A DNA stretch of 64,000 nt from Streptomyces sp. DH12 (lineage in GTDB: Bacteria > Actinomycetota > Actinomycetes > Streptomycetales > Streptomycetaceae): positions 62,001 through 126,000 of the forward strand of contig NZ_JAHWGT010000003.1 in assembly GCF_020873895.1 (NCBI RefSeq), given 5' to 3'. The translations under genes and the position numbers were made by a program. The notes under the pieces are model-generated. The model ran no database searches. It saw only the letters and a list, made by a program, of their open reading frames with translations, and was not told the origin of the DNA. Position 1 is the stretch's first letter. Every line of letters starts with the position of its first letter. Positions 17,407 to 26,407 of the stretch are shown one piece after another.

Positions 17407-18131
17407 GCGGCACCGAAGGGCGAGCGGACGGGCACCTGACGCCGGGCCGGCGCCGCGTACGGCGCTTCCTGCGCGACAACGGCCTCGGGCTGGCCTTCCT
17501 GGCCCTGTTCCTCGTCGCTCTGGTCGGCCAGGCCGTGGCGGGGCACGCGCAGTTCAACAACCAGCTGACCGGCGACGGGATGGCCCCCGTCGGCCTCGGT
17601 GCCTACGTCACCTCGTCGGACTTCGCCGTCGACGTCACCGAGAACTGGCAGTCGGAGTACCTGCAGTTCTTCCTGTACATCTTCGGCACCGTCTGGCTCG
17701 TGCAGCGAGGGTCACCGGAGTCCAAGGAGCTCGACAAGGCCGGCACCGAGTCCGACGAGGACCAGAAGGTCGGGGAGCACGCCAGGAAGGACTCGCCCCG
17801 TTGGGCCCGGCACAGGGACTGGCGCGGAACCGTCTTCTCCCGCTCGCTGGGACTCGTCATGGGGACCGTCTTCCTGCTGTCGTGGCTGGCCCAGTCCATC
17901 ACCGGCGTCGCCGCCTACAACGAGGAGCAGCTGCGTCGCCTGGAGGGGCCCACGACGTGGGCCCACTACGTCTCCTCCGCGGACTTCTGGAGCCGAACGC
18001 TGCAGAACTGGCAGTCCGAGCTGCTGGCGGTCGCGTCCATGGCGGTGCTCGCCATCTACCTGAGGCAGCGCGGATCACCGGAGTCCAAGCCCGTCGGCGC
18101 CCCCCACTCCGCCACGGGCGTGGAAGGCTGA
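17403..18131 (+). CDS. DUF6766-type membrane protein with internal duplication
   Basis: A 242-residue integral membrane protein. Two homologous halves, about residues 27-108 and 148-229, each have a hydrophobic helix (LALFLVALVGQAVAG; VMGTVFLLSWLAQSITG), an S-S-x-D-F motif, NWQSE, a second helix and the same ending QRGSPESK. About four membrane segments are predicted, with a charged loop (110-147). I recall this as the DUF6766 family; its role is unknown. The ATG overlaps the stop of the 27-residue peptide gene, so both are probably made together. Confidence 0.85.
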   Translation: MSGTEGRADGHLTPGRRRVRRFLRDNGLGLAFLALFLVALVGQAVAGHAQFNNQLTGDGMAPVGLGAYVTSSDFAVDVTENWQSEYLQFFLYIFGTVWLVQRGSPESKELDKAGTESDEDQKVGEHARKDSPRWARHRDWRGTVFSRSLGLVMGTVFLLSWLAQSITGVAAYNEEQLRRLEGPTTWAHYVSSADFWSRTLQNWQSELLAVASMAVLAIYLRQRGSPESKPVGAPHSATGVEG

Positions 18132-18214
18132 AACGGCTCCCACTCCGACCCCCCGCTCCGGAGCCCCGCCTTCCGCCGATGCCGGTCGTCCGCGTAACGG
18201 TCGCAACCTGCGTG

Positions 18215-18240
18215 TTTCGCACCCGGCCGGCGCGGCTACC
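18215..18240 (+). promoter_or_regulatory. SigB-like promoter for the small-protein pair
   Basis: GTTT (18215-18218), 16 bases, GGCTAC (18235-18240) matches the SigB-type pattern (GNNT, 14-16 bases, GGGTAC/T) with one mismatch in the -10. It lies 47 bases before the ATG at 18288, leaving room for a short leader with an AAAGGAG site. Confidence 0.5.
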
Positions 18241-18287
18241 CGAATGATCGACACACCGTGGAGGACCTCCTGAAAGGAGCGGCGCCG

Positions 18288-18479
18288 ATGCCGAATCCGC
18301 AACAGCCCGAGCTGCGACGCAACGACAAGGGGGCCGGCACCCCCGAGGACAGCCAGGCCCTCAAGGCCGCCGAGCCCACCGGTTCCGGTGGCCGCGCCCA
18401 CGGCACGGACCGCGGGAACAAGGGCGGCGGCAAGGGCGGCGGCACGCCTCCCGAGCAGCAGCCCGACCACCCGGCCTGA
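18288..18479 (+). CDS. Small disordered Gly/Lys-rich protein
   Basis: A 63-residue hydrophilic protein (MPNPQQPELRRNDKGAG and on), with no hydrophobic core and a Gly/Lys run (GNKGGGKGGG) near the end, so probably intrinsically disordered. AAAGGAG is eight bases before the ATG; a GTG at 18258 is an alternative start without a better site. The SigB-like promoter upstream suggests a stress or desiccation role, which is inference. No family recognised. Confidence 0.6.
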   Translation: MPNPQQPELRRNDKGAGTPEDSQALKAAEPTGSGGRAHGTDRGNKGGGKGGGTPPEQQPDHPA

Positions 18480-18546
18480 TCCCGTCCCCGACCCGCCGAG
18501 TACCGGCGGAGGCCCCGGCCGGGGCCCTCGCCCGCAAGGAGAGACC

Positions 18547-18723
18547 GTGACCGTTCCGGAGGAGAACCGCCCCAAGACGACGTCCACCGACGATGTCGTC
18601 CAGACGCCCGGCGACCCCGCGTCCACCGGGCAGGACAACGGCGCCACCGGGCGCACCATGCGCGAGGCCATCGAGGAGGCCGGCCTCACCCCGGACGACG
18701 TGCGGGACGACGACGGGGCCTGA
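18547..18723 (+). CDS. Small acidic protein
   Basis: A 58-residue acidic protein. The first half is disordered (PKTTSTDDVVQTPGDPASTG); the second (RTMREAIEEAGLTPDDVRDD) would form a short amphipathic helix. GTG start with AAGGAG about five bases upstream. It sits 67 bases after the other small gene, same strand, and is followed by a strong terminator, so the two probably share one transcript. No function known. Confidence 0.6.
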   Translation: MTVPEENRPKTTSTDDVVQTPGDPASTGQDNGATGRTMREAIEEAGLTPDDVRDDDGA

Positions 18724-18748
18724 CGCCCCGGCCCTCTGTCGGGCTCCC

Positions 18749-18785
18749 CTCGCAGCCGCGCGGCGCAAGTCCGCGCGGCTGCGAG
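18749..18785. terminator. Bidirectional hairpin terminator
   Basis: A perfect 15-bp stem (18749-18763 with 18771-18785) with a 7-nt loop lies between the rightward small-protein genes and the leftward pyruvyl transferase gene; it can serve both. Confidence 0.75.
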
Positions 18786-18900
18786 TGCTGCGCGCCGTCC
18801 CGGGCGCCGCCGCTCCTCCTCGGGGCGACCGCTGCTCCCCGCCTGTCGGGGAGCACGCCGAGGTCGGCCATGACCGGCCCCTCGCCCGGGTCCCGCGCGT

Positions 18901-19806
18901 TCACCCGTCGCCGGGGCCTGCCTCCAGCAGCCCGAGGAGCGGGTCGGTGAGCCGGCGTTCCGGGGCCTCCAGGAACCGCCTGCGGCTTTCGGCCGCCCGG
19001 AGGCGGCCCTCGCCGAGGCACCACGCCCACCAGTGGTCGAGGGTGGCGTCGTCCACCGCGTCCGCCGGCACCAGGGCGGGCCACCGGCACGCCCGTGCCT
19101 GCGCGGTGACCTTCGCACCGCCGCGGACCGGGTCGACCGCGACGGCGGGCGTGCCCGCGCGCAGGGCCAGGACCAGCCCGTGCAGCCGGTTGGTGACCAC
19201 CACGTCGAGCCGGGCCAGGACGCTCAGGAGCTGCTCCGGCGTACGGAAGTGGTGCGGGTCGTCGTGGGCGAGGCGGGTGTCCAGGGGTACGTGCGCGATG
19301 TCCCGCCGCCCCAGCCACCGCCGGACGCCGTCCGTGACCTCGTCGTGCCTGCGGCGGGCCCCGTACTCCCGCTGCCCGTGCGTGAGGACGACCCCCGCCA
19401 CGGGCGGTGGGGGCCGCTCCGCGGCCGAGGCGGCCAGGTCGACCGACGGCGGGCCGTGGCCGCCGCTGCGGGCCAGGACGTGGTGGAAGCCGGTCACGGC
19501 GGGCGACCGCGGGTCGATGACGCTCGTCCCGACGGCGATGCGGGTGCAGTGCGAGAACCGGTGGTGCAACTCCTCGACCTGCGGCCCGTGCAGCGGGCCG
19601 CAGACGAACAGCAGGGTCCGGTACCGCTGCGGCGAGACCTCGTCGAGGTGCAGGTCGTCGGGCCGGTACCCGCGACTCCACGCCGTGTCGTGGGGATGGC
19701 CCCAGCGGTCGAGCAGCTCCGCGACCCGGCGCAGCGCCAGTTCGTCACCGGCGGTGACCTCGCCGTGGAAGAAGCTGAACCAGCCGGTGAGCAGGATCCG
19801 ACTCAT
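18901..19806 (-). CDS. Polysaccharide pyruvyl transferase family protein
   Basis: A 301-residue protein of the CsaB-like pyruvyl transferase family, whose members put pyruvate ketals on cell-wall or exopolysaccharide sugars using phosphoenolpyruvate. Family marks are the N-terminal GWFSFFHGEVTAGD and the C-terminal VVTNRLHGLVLALRAGTPAVA plus GGAKVTAQA. The start at 19806 has GGGAAGG six bases upstream. It stands alone with no glycosyltransferases nearby, so its polymer cannot be named. Family assignment good, substrate unknown. Confidence 0.85.
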   Translation of the reverse strand: MSRILLTGWFSFFHGEVTAGDELALRRVAELLDRWGHPHDTAWSRGYRPDDLHLDEVSPQRYRTLLFVCGPLHGPQVEELHHRFSHCTRIAVGTSVIDPRSPAVTGFHHVLARSGGHGPPSVDLAASAAERPPPPVAGVVLTHGQREYGARRRHDEVTDGVRRWLGRRDIAHVPLDTRLAHDDPHHFRTPEQLLSVLARLDVVVTNRLHGLVLALRAGTPAVAVDPVRGGAKVTAQARACRWPALVPADAVDDATLDHWWAWCLGEGRLRAAESRRRFLEAPERRLTDPLLGLLEAGPGDG

Positions 19807-20138
19807 GGCAGACCTTCCCGCGCGCCTGTTCCGGACGTCCCCCGCCGCGGCGACTACCCGGTCCTGCCCGGCCGACACGGGCCGTCCCCGGTGGCCGTCC
19901 GCAGCGCGCGCAGGCGTCGGGGGGACGGTACGATCCGCGCCGCCGCGGCGGCCCGGTGCGGCCCGGCGGGGCGGGCGTTCCGCGCCCGCGCCCCCGAACG
20001 GCGGATCCGTGGGGACGGAAGACGGGGCCGGGCCCGGCGAGGGCCGAAGCCGCGCGCGTCGGGGCCGGCGCCCGGTGGGGTGGCCGGCACACCGTGACGG
20101 TGGCCGCCGACCCCCCTGACACGAGGGTTACGCGCCAG

Positions 20139-20144
20139 TAGGCT
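20139..20144 (+). promoter_or_regulatory. -10 element of the amidase gene
   Basis: TAGGCT, eight bases before the ATG at 20153, with no ribosome site: a probable leaderless promoter. The remaining 300 bp back to 19806 is the divergent promoter region shared with the pyruvyl transferase gene, and I recognise no operator in it. Confidence 0.5.
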
Positions 20145-20152
20145 CCGGCGGT

Positions 20153-21589
20153 ATGACCCCTCACGCGGCGGTGGCGGACCTCGGGTTGGTGGAGCAGGCA
20201 CGGCTCCTGCGGGAGGGCGGGGTCACCTCGACCGCCCTCGTGGGGGCCTCGCTCGACCGGATCGACGCGAGCCGCGACACCCTCAACGCCTTCCGCTGCG
20301 TCCGCGCCGACGCGGCCCTCGCCGACGCGGAGGCCGCCGACCGGCGCCTCGCGGCGGGGGAGCGCGCGCCGCTCCTCGGCGTGCCCGTGGCCGTCAAGGA
20401 CGACACCGACGTCGCCGGGCTGCCGACCCGGTTCGGATGCGCGGGGGACATCCCGCCGGCCGCCTCCGACGGGGAGGCCGTACGCCGGCTGCGCGCCGCC
20501 GGGGCGATCGTCGTCGGCAAGACCAACTCCTGCGAACTGGGCCAGTGGCCGTTCACCGAGGGGCCCGCCTTCGGCGCCACCCGCAACCCCTGGGACCCCG
20601 CGCACACGCCGGGCGGCTCGTCCGGCGGGTCGGCGGCGGCCGTCGCCGCCGGGCTGGTGCCTGCCGCCCTCGGCTCGGACGGCGCCGGTTCGATCCGCAT
20701 CCCCGCCGCCTGGACCCACCTCGTCGGCATCAAACCGCAGCGCGGCCGCGTCTCCGTCCACCCGTACGACGACTGCTTCGAGGGCCTCACCGTCAACGGG
20801 CCCCTCGCCCGCACCGTCGCCGACGCCGCGCTGCTGCTCGACGCCGCCTCCGGCGCCCACCCCCGGGAGGGGCTGCGGCTGCCGGCCCTCGACGCGTCCG
20901 CCGCCGCCCGCCGCGACCCGGGCCGCCTGCGGATCGCCCTGGCCTGGCAGCCGCCGTTCACCGGCACCCGCGCGCCCCTGCACCCCGGGGTGCGCCGCGC
21001 GGTCACCGCGCTCGCCGAGACCCTCGCCCGGCTCGGGCACACCGTGGAGGAAGCCCGCCCCGACTACGGCCTCGTCGGGCTGGGCTTCCTGCCCCGCGCC
21101 GCCGCCGGCATAGCGGCGTACGCCGACCGCCACCCCGACCCGGCCCTCCTCGACCCGCGCACCCGCGGCGCCGCCCGTACCGGGCACCGGCTCGGCGGCC
21201 GGCTCCTGCGCGCCGCCCGCGCCCTCGAACCGCGCCAGCACCGCAGGATCGGCGCGCTGTTCACCGCGTACGACGTCGTCCTCACCCCCACGACGGCCGC
21301 GCCGCCCCCGAGGATCGGCGCCTTCGACGGGCTGCCCGGGTGGCGCACCGACCTGGCCATCGCCGCGGCCTGCCCCTACGCCTGGCCGTGGAACGTCCTC
21401 GGCTGGCCCGCCGTCAGCGTCCCCGCCGGCCTCACCGCCGACGGCCTGCCCGTCGGCGCCCAACTGCTCGGCCCCGGGGGCGGCGAGGAACGGCTCGTCT
21501 CCCTCGCCGCCCAGCTGGAGGACGACCTGCGCTGGTACGAGCGCCGCCCGCCGGCGCCCGCTACGGGCGCGCCGCCCACGCCCGGCTGA
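20153..21589 (+). CDS. Amidase (amidase signature family)
   Basis: A 478-residue serine hydrolase of the amidase-signature family. The Ser-cisSer-Lys triad is complete: K82 (VAVKDD), S157 (GGSSGGSAAA) and S180 (GSDGAGSIRIPA). Such enzymes hydrolyse a range of amides, and the substrate cannot be read from sequence. It is not a GatA subunit by context, since no gatC or gatB is near. The last 29 bases overlap the 3' end of the large gene on the other strand, a convergent overlap. Confidence 0.92.
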   Translation: MTPHAAVADLGLVEQARLLREGGVTSTALVGASLDRIDASRDTLNAFRCVRADAALADAEAADRRLAAGERAPLLGVPVAVKDDTDVAGLPTRFGCAGDIPPAASDGEAVRRLRAAGAIVVGKTNSCELGQWPFTEGPAFGATRNPWDPAHTPGGSSGGSAAAVAAGLVPAALGSDGAGSIRIPAAWTHLVGIKPQRGRVSVHPYDDCFEGLTVNGPLARTVADAALLLDAASGAHPREGLRLPALDASAAARRDPGRLRIALAWQPPFTGTRAPLHPGVRRAVTALAETLARLGHTVEEARPDYGLVGLGFLPRAAAGIAAYADRHPDPALLDPRTRGAARTGHRLGGRLLRAARALEPRQHRRIGALFTAYDVVLTPTTAAPPPRIGAFDGLPGWRTDLAIAAACPYAWPWNVLGWPAVSVPAGLTADGLPVGAQLLGPGGGEERLVSLAAQLEDDLRWYERRPPAPATGAPPTPG

Positions 21590-24500
21590 ACAGCTCGTGC
21601 GGCGGCGCCACGGGCAGCAGCCGCAGCCACGCCGCCGACACCCGCCGAGGGGAGACGGACGCCCCGTACGAGGCCAGCTTCGCGGTCTCCAGGGGCAGCT
21701 CGGGGGCCTTCAGGTCGGTCCACGGCCCCGGGACGAACACGGTCCGCCCGGCCCGCGCCCGCCGGCCGGTCTCGACCACGCCCGCGGCGACCAGCTCCTC
21801 GCGGGCCGCCTCGTGCCGGGCGGCCGTCCAGCCGTTCCAGCGGCGGACGTTGCGGTCGGTGGGACGGGCGAGCGTCAGGAGCTGCAGGTACAGCGCCGCC
21901 GCGTCCGGGCCCACCCCGAGCTCCGCGGCGGCCACCGCGACGAGGTCGGGCACGCTGAGCGCCGGATTCGCCTCGTACCCCCCGGGCGGCACCGGCGTCG
22001 AGGCGGCCCGCGCCACCATGCGGGCCACCCCGCCGTCGCGCACCTCGCGCAGCAGCCCGATCCGCTCCGCCACCCACGTCAGCCCCAACTCCCCGCAGCG
22101 CCGCAGCGCGCGCTCCGTCTTCTCCGGGTCGCCCAGCGCGGCCGTCCTGAGGAACGCGTCGCCGCCGGGTGCGGCGACCACGAACACCCCGTCGTCGTAC
22201 ACCCCGGTCGTCGCGACGGCGTCCGGGAGCCGGGGCTGCGCACAGGGGAGCACGGGACCCGTGTACACCTGCGCGCCCGGGTCCCCGGCCAGCGCCTCCG
22301 CGAGCCGGCTCCACCCGAAGAGCGGGGCCAGCGTGCGCGGGTCGTCCAGCAGCCGGCGCAGCCGCCCGTGGAACGCGGCCGCGGCCCCGGCGGACGGATC
22401 GCCGACCGGCCGCTCGCACAGCGCCCACACCACCAGCGAGACGAGCCGCTCGTCCGGCAGCCCCGAGGTCGTCAGCCACGCCCCCGCCGCCCCCTCCGCG
22501 GTCGCCTCGTGGACCCGGAGGCCGCCCCGGGGGCCCGCCGCGAGGACGCACCCGGCGCCGGAGAGACCGGCCACCCCCTCGGGCGGCTCACCCGACACCA
22601 GGCTGCGCGCCCACGCCGCGCCCAGGCCGAGGCCCTCCTCCAGCGCCGCCGCGGCCTCCTCGTCGACGTACTCCGTCGTCCCCAGCAGGCGGGCCCACAC
22701 CTCCGCCATGCGCTCGGCGGCGGCGACCGCCCCGCCGTCGGCCCACAGCTCGGCCGGGTCGTCGGGGACGCCCGCGGCGAGCACCGCGAGGCGCCCGCGC
22801 CACCCGAGCCGGTGCCACAGCGACACGTACTCGTCGACGGCCGCCTTCGAGGCCCGGTAGGGCCTGCCGCGCAGCATGCGCCGGTCGTCGTCGTACCGCT
22901 CGCGGCGCGGCAGCCCCCCTAGGACGAGCGCCGCCACCGCGCGCCGCACGCCGGTCCGCCGCGCGAAGGCGTCGACGGCCTCGGGCGGCACGGTCAGCGG
23001 GCCGTGCGCGCCCACCGGCTCCGGCAGCCGCCGCAGACGCCCGGCGTCGTCCCTCCCGACGGTGAACGTCACCGTCTCCTCGGCCCCCGACGGCGCGGGC
23101 TCGTCCTCCCGCTGGAGGAACCGCGCCGTGCCGCCGCGCTCCGCGCCCGAGGCGAGCACTCCGCCCGCCGCGCGGCACGCCACCACCGCCTCCTGCGACG
23201 CCCGGCCGGTACGCCACCGGCCCTCCCGCTCCGCGAACGGCTGCCCGCTCCACACCTCCAGCAGCGCCGCGAGCGCCCGCCGCTCCTCCTCCGGCGTGGT
23301 GGCGACCACCGCCCGCCAGACCACCGCGTCGATCGAACCGGCCAGCGCCGCCCACTCGGCGGGCTCCGCCGGCAGGGCCAGGCGCCGCGTCCCGTCGTCG
23401 ATCTCCCCGCGCAGGTGGCGCCCGTCCGCCGCGACCGACGTCAGCGTCGCGGGCTGCGGGCGGGCCGTGTGCGCCTCGAACGGCCGCAGCTCGGGCAGCA
23501 GCCCGTACAGCGCGGGCACCAGCACCGTGTCCGGTACCGGCTCCGGCAGCGACACCACCGGCCCGGACCGCATGACGCCCACTCGCCGCGACAGCTCCTC
23601 CCGCCGCCGCAGCGCCCCGGCGGCGAGCAGCACGACGCGCACCACGCCCGCCACGACGCGGGGCTCCGCCACCCCGGGCAGCACACGTGCCGCCTCGGCC
23701 CGCACCGCTCGCGCGGCGTCGTCACCGGTCAGGCCGCCGGCAGCGGCGAGGAGGGCTCGCGCGGCGTCGCCGCCGGCCGCCCGCAGCGCCCGGGACGACG
23801 CCTCGTCCCTGGGGCGCAGGAAGTGCCAGAAGGCGGGCGGGGGGAGGGGGCCCACGGCGTGCCCGGACGGCTTGCGCCACCGGTTCCGTTCACCGCCCGG
23901 GAAGCCGTGCGCCTCCCACAGCAGCGAGCCGTCCTCCACCGCGTGCACCCGTACGTCGTCCGGCTGCACCAGGACCGCGTCCTCGCCGCCCGCCGGCATC
24001 CGCAGCACGCCCCACGGGTGGCGGCCCGGCTGCCGGGCGCGGAACCGGGCGCGGCGCCCGTCGACGCCCTCCAGCAGGAAGTCCGTCGGCGACGGCCCCG
24101 CGTACGGCGTGCGGTGCAGCACCCGGCAGCCCACCAGCCGCCCGTCCTGGCCCAGCGGCGAGGCGGGCGCGCCCTCCGGCAGAGCCGCCAGGGTGAGGGC
24201 GTCCGCGTGGAGCGCCAGGCCCGGCGGCACGTCGCCGTCGCGGTGGAACGCGGGCAGTTCCCGGTCGCCGCCGCGCTCCTCGGTCGCCGGGTCGACGCGC
24301 CGCCAGTCGTCCCCGTACACCCGGGCGCTCCAGAACCGGGTGCCGTCGCTCATCTGGAGCTCCCGGCAGTCGACGCCCTCCCGGCCACCGGGCCGCAGCA
24401 CCCGGCTGCCGTCGTGCCGGCCGCCGCCGTCCGGCGTGGCGAACTGGAAGCCGAACGCGCCGTCGATGATCCCGTCGAACGGGCGCAGGCCGGTGCGGTG

Positions 24501-26189
24501 CTCCGGGACGAAGACGTCGTCGGGCCGGTCCGCCCAGAAGGCGTGCGTGGCGAAGGAGCCGCGCTCCTCGTCCGTCCAGGCGACCTGGAACGAACCGCCC
24601 ACGAAGTGCACGACGTGCAGCGTCGCGCCCTCGGGCACCCGGAACGCGCACGCGCCGCGCCGCCCTGCGTGGTCCACCGCGACGGCCCGGTCCGCGCCGT
24701 ACACGGTGAGCACCGGCCATGTGCTCGTCACGCCGCGCACCCCGCCCGGCCCGAACTCCGCCACCGCCTCGTCCAGGGCGGGCCAGCCCAGCTCCTCGGG
24801 AAGCCCCGCGCGCAGCGCCCGCCCCAGCGGACCCACGAGGTCCACCGCCGCGAGGGCCTCCTCGACGCCCTCCAGGGCCGTGGCCGTGGGCCGGTCGAGC
24901 AGCTTCGCCAGCTCGTCCACCGCCTCGTCGGCGGCCGCGACGCCACCGCCGAGCGCCTCCGCCAGCAGCGCCTCGACCCGCGCGTGCACCTCGGCCGCGA
25001 TGCCCGCGTTCTCCGGCAGACGCGTGATCGCGGTACCGCCGCCGCGCAACCCGGCGTGGACGGTGCCCTCCAGGCGCCGCCCGAAGACCGGGTCCGCGGC
25101 GAGCGCCCGCAGGTCGCGCCGCGACCGGTCGCCCCAGAACTCAAGCCGGACCGCGTCACCCGGGTCCTCCACCGCGATCCCCTCGGCCAGGCAGGCGTCC
25201 AGGAGGTCGGCGTCCAGGCCCGGGTAGCCGTACCGGTCCTCGTGGACACGCACCGGAACCCCGGCCGCGCGCAGCAGCGGCGCCCACCGGGCCACCAGCG
25301 CGAACAGCTCCTGCGGCATGGGCTGCCGGTACACGCCCCCGCCCCGCCGTCCGTGCCCGTACAGGCGCGCGTACCCGCCCAGCCAGGCGGCGGCGCCACC
25401 CTCGGGCACCACCCGCCCGGCCGCCACGGCGTCGGCGGCCCCGGACCGCAGGAGCAGCCGCAGCCAGGACGACGCGTCACCTCGCGAGTCCGGGAACAGG
25501 TCGACCAGCGGAGCGTGGACCGCGTCGTCCTGGGGGTGCTCGGCCAGCAGCCCGGCGACCGCGTCCAGCAGCGCGTCCGGCACCGCCCTGCCGCGCGCCC
25601 CGCCGACGATCCGTGCCAGTACGCGGGCGTCCTCCGCCGTGTCGAGGCCGGCGGCGCGCGCCGACGCGCGCACCCGCCGCGCCAGGTCGGCGGGGAGCTC
25701 GCCGGGGGAGGCCGCCCAGGCGGTGAGGACCCGCAGGTACTGCTCGTGCGCCTCCGCGGGCTCCAGCGTCCGCGCCAGCCACCGCTGGTGCTCGCTCAGC
25801 TCCTTGGCGGGCAGCGCGCCCCGCGCGGCGAGCAGCAGCACGTTCCCCGTCCGCCACGCGGGGTCCGCCGGCAGGGTGTGCTCCCGCTCCGCTTTCCGCG
25901 CCAGGGCGTACGCGCGGCCCGCGTATCGCTCGCTCGTGCCGCACAGCCGGTGCGCCACCGTGTCCCAGAACCAGGGCAGGTGCGCGGGCGGCAGCCGCCG
26001 GGCCCGGGCCTCCATCGCCTCCAGGAACCGCCCGGGCTTCTCCCGCGCCCGGCCGAGGCCGGCCCGCACCTCCTCCAGCAGGGCGACGGCCGCCGGCTCC
26101 GCGCCCGGGTCGTGGGCGCGTACCCAGTCGACGTAGACGGCGGACGTGTGCGGCTTCGCGGGGAGCGCAGGGGCGGCGTTCGTGACCAT
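21561..26189 (-). CDS. Very large conserved actinomycete protein of unknown function (1542 residues)
   Basis: One uninterrupted frame of 1542 residues with typical Streptomyces codon usage. It starts MVTNAAPALPAKPHTSAVYV. No signal peptide, no membrane segments, no P-loop or catalytic motif that I recognise. The first 300 residues look alpha-helical and repeat-like (LAEHPQDDAVHAPLVDLFPD); the middle has beta-rich stretches (FDGIIDGAFGFQF; DGTRFWSARVYGDDW); the rest alternates helical domains and Arg/Glu-rich linkers, ending with a possible winged-helix-like stretch. CAGGAT ends seven bases before the ATG, so it is probably leaderless and transcribed alone. I recall similar Streptomyces proteins labelled only DNA-binding, without evidence I could check. 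Confidence 0.85.
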   Translation of the reverse strand: MVTNAAPALPAKPHTSAVYVDWVRAHDPGAEPAAVALLEEVRAGLGRAREKPGRFLEAMEARARRLPPAHLPWFWDTVAHRLCGTSERYAGRAYALARKAEREHTLPADPAWRTGNVLLLAARGALPAKELSEHQRWLARTLEPAEAHEQYLRVLTAWAASPGELPADLARRVRASARAAGLDTAEDARVLARIVGGARGRAVPDALLDAVAGLLAEHPQDDAVHAPLVDLFPDSRGDASSWLRLLLRSGAADAVAAGRVVPEGGAAAWLGGYARLYGHGRRGGGVYRQPMPQELFALVARWAPLLRAAGVPVRVHEDRYGYPGLDADLLDACLAEGIAVEDPGDAVRLEFWGDRSRRDLRALAADPVFGRRLEGTVHAGLRGGGTAITRLPENAGIAAEVHARVEALLAEALGGGVAAADEAVDELAKLLDRPTATALEGVEEALAAVDLVGPLGRALRAGLPEELGWPALDEAVAEFGPGGVRGVTSTWPVLTVYGADRAVAVDHAGRRGACAFRVPEGATLHVVHFVGGSFQVAWTDEERGSFATHAFWADRPDDVFVPEHRTGLRPFDGIIDGAFGFQFATPDGGGRHDGSRVLRPGGREGVDCRELQMSDGTRFWSARVYGDDWRRVDPATEERGGDRELPAFHRDGDVPPGLALHADALTLAALPEGAPASPLGQDGRLVGCRVLHRTPYAGPSPTDFLLEGVDGRRARFRARQPGRHPWGVLRMPAGGEDAVLVQPDDVRVHAVEDGSLLWEAHGFPGGERNRWRKPSGHAVGPLPPPAFWHFLRPRDEASSRALRAAGGDAARALLAAAGGLTGDDAARAVRAEAARVLPGVAEPRVVAGVVRVVLLAAGALRRREELSRRVGVMRSGPVVSLPEPVPDTVLVPALYGLLPELRPFEAHTARPQPATLTSVAADGRHLRGEIDDGTRRLALPAEPAEWAALAGSIDAVVWRAVVATTPEEERRALAALLEVWSGQPFAEREGRWRTGRASQEAVVACRAAGGVLASGAERGGTARFLQREDEPAPSGAEETVTFTVGRDDAGRLRRLPEPVGAHGPLTVPPEAVDAFARRTGVRRAVAALVLGGLPRRERYDDDRRMLRGRPYRASKAAVDEYVSLWHRLGWRGRLAVLAAGVPDDPAELWADGGAVAAAERMAEVWARLLGTTEYVDEEAAAALEEGLGLGAAWARSLVSGEPPEGVAGLSGAGCVLAAGPRGGLRVHEATAEGAAGAWLTTSGLPDERLVSLVVWALCERPVGDPSAGAAAAFHGRLRRLLDDPRTLAPLFGWSRLAEALAGDPGAQVYTGPVLPCAQPRLPDAVATTGVYDDGVFVVAAPGGDAFLRTAALGDPEKTERALRRCGELGLTWVAERIGLLREVRDGGVARMVARAASTPVPPGGYEANPALSVPDLVAVAAAELGVGPDAAALYLQLLTLARPTDRNVRRWNGWTAARHEAAREELVAAGVVETGRRARAGRTVFVPGPWTDLKAPELPLETAKLASYGASVSPRRVSAAWLRLLPVAPPHELFSRAWAARP

Positions 26190-26407
26190 GGCGGCGATCC
26201 TGGCAGCCGCCACCGACAAGCGCCGCGCCCGGGTCCCCGATCCGCGCCCCGGCCGGCGGGGACGCGGGGAAGCGGGGACGCCCCGCGCCCCGGCCGCGCG
26301 TCGTGGCGAACGCCGGGGGAACGCGGGGTGGCGCCCGAGGCCGCCGGCGTCCCCGCGCGTCACGCCGCGGAACCCGGAGTGTCGGCGGGCCGTGGTGTGA
26401 TGGACGC

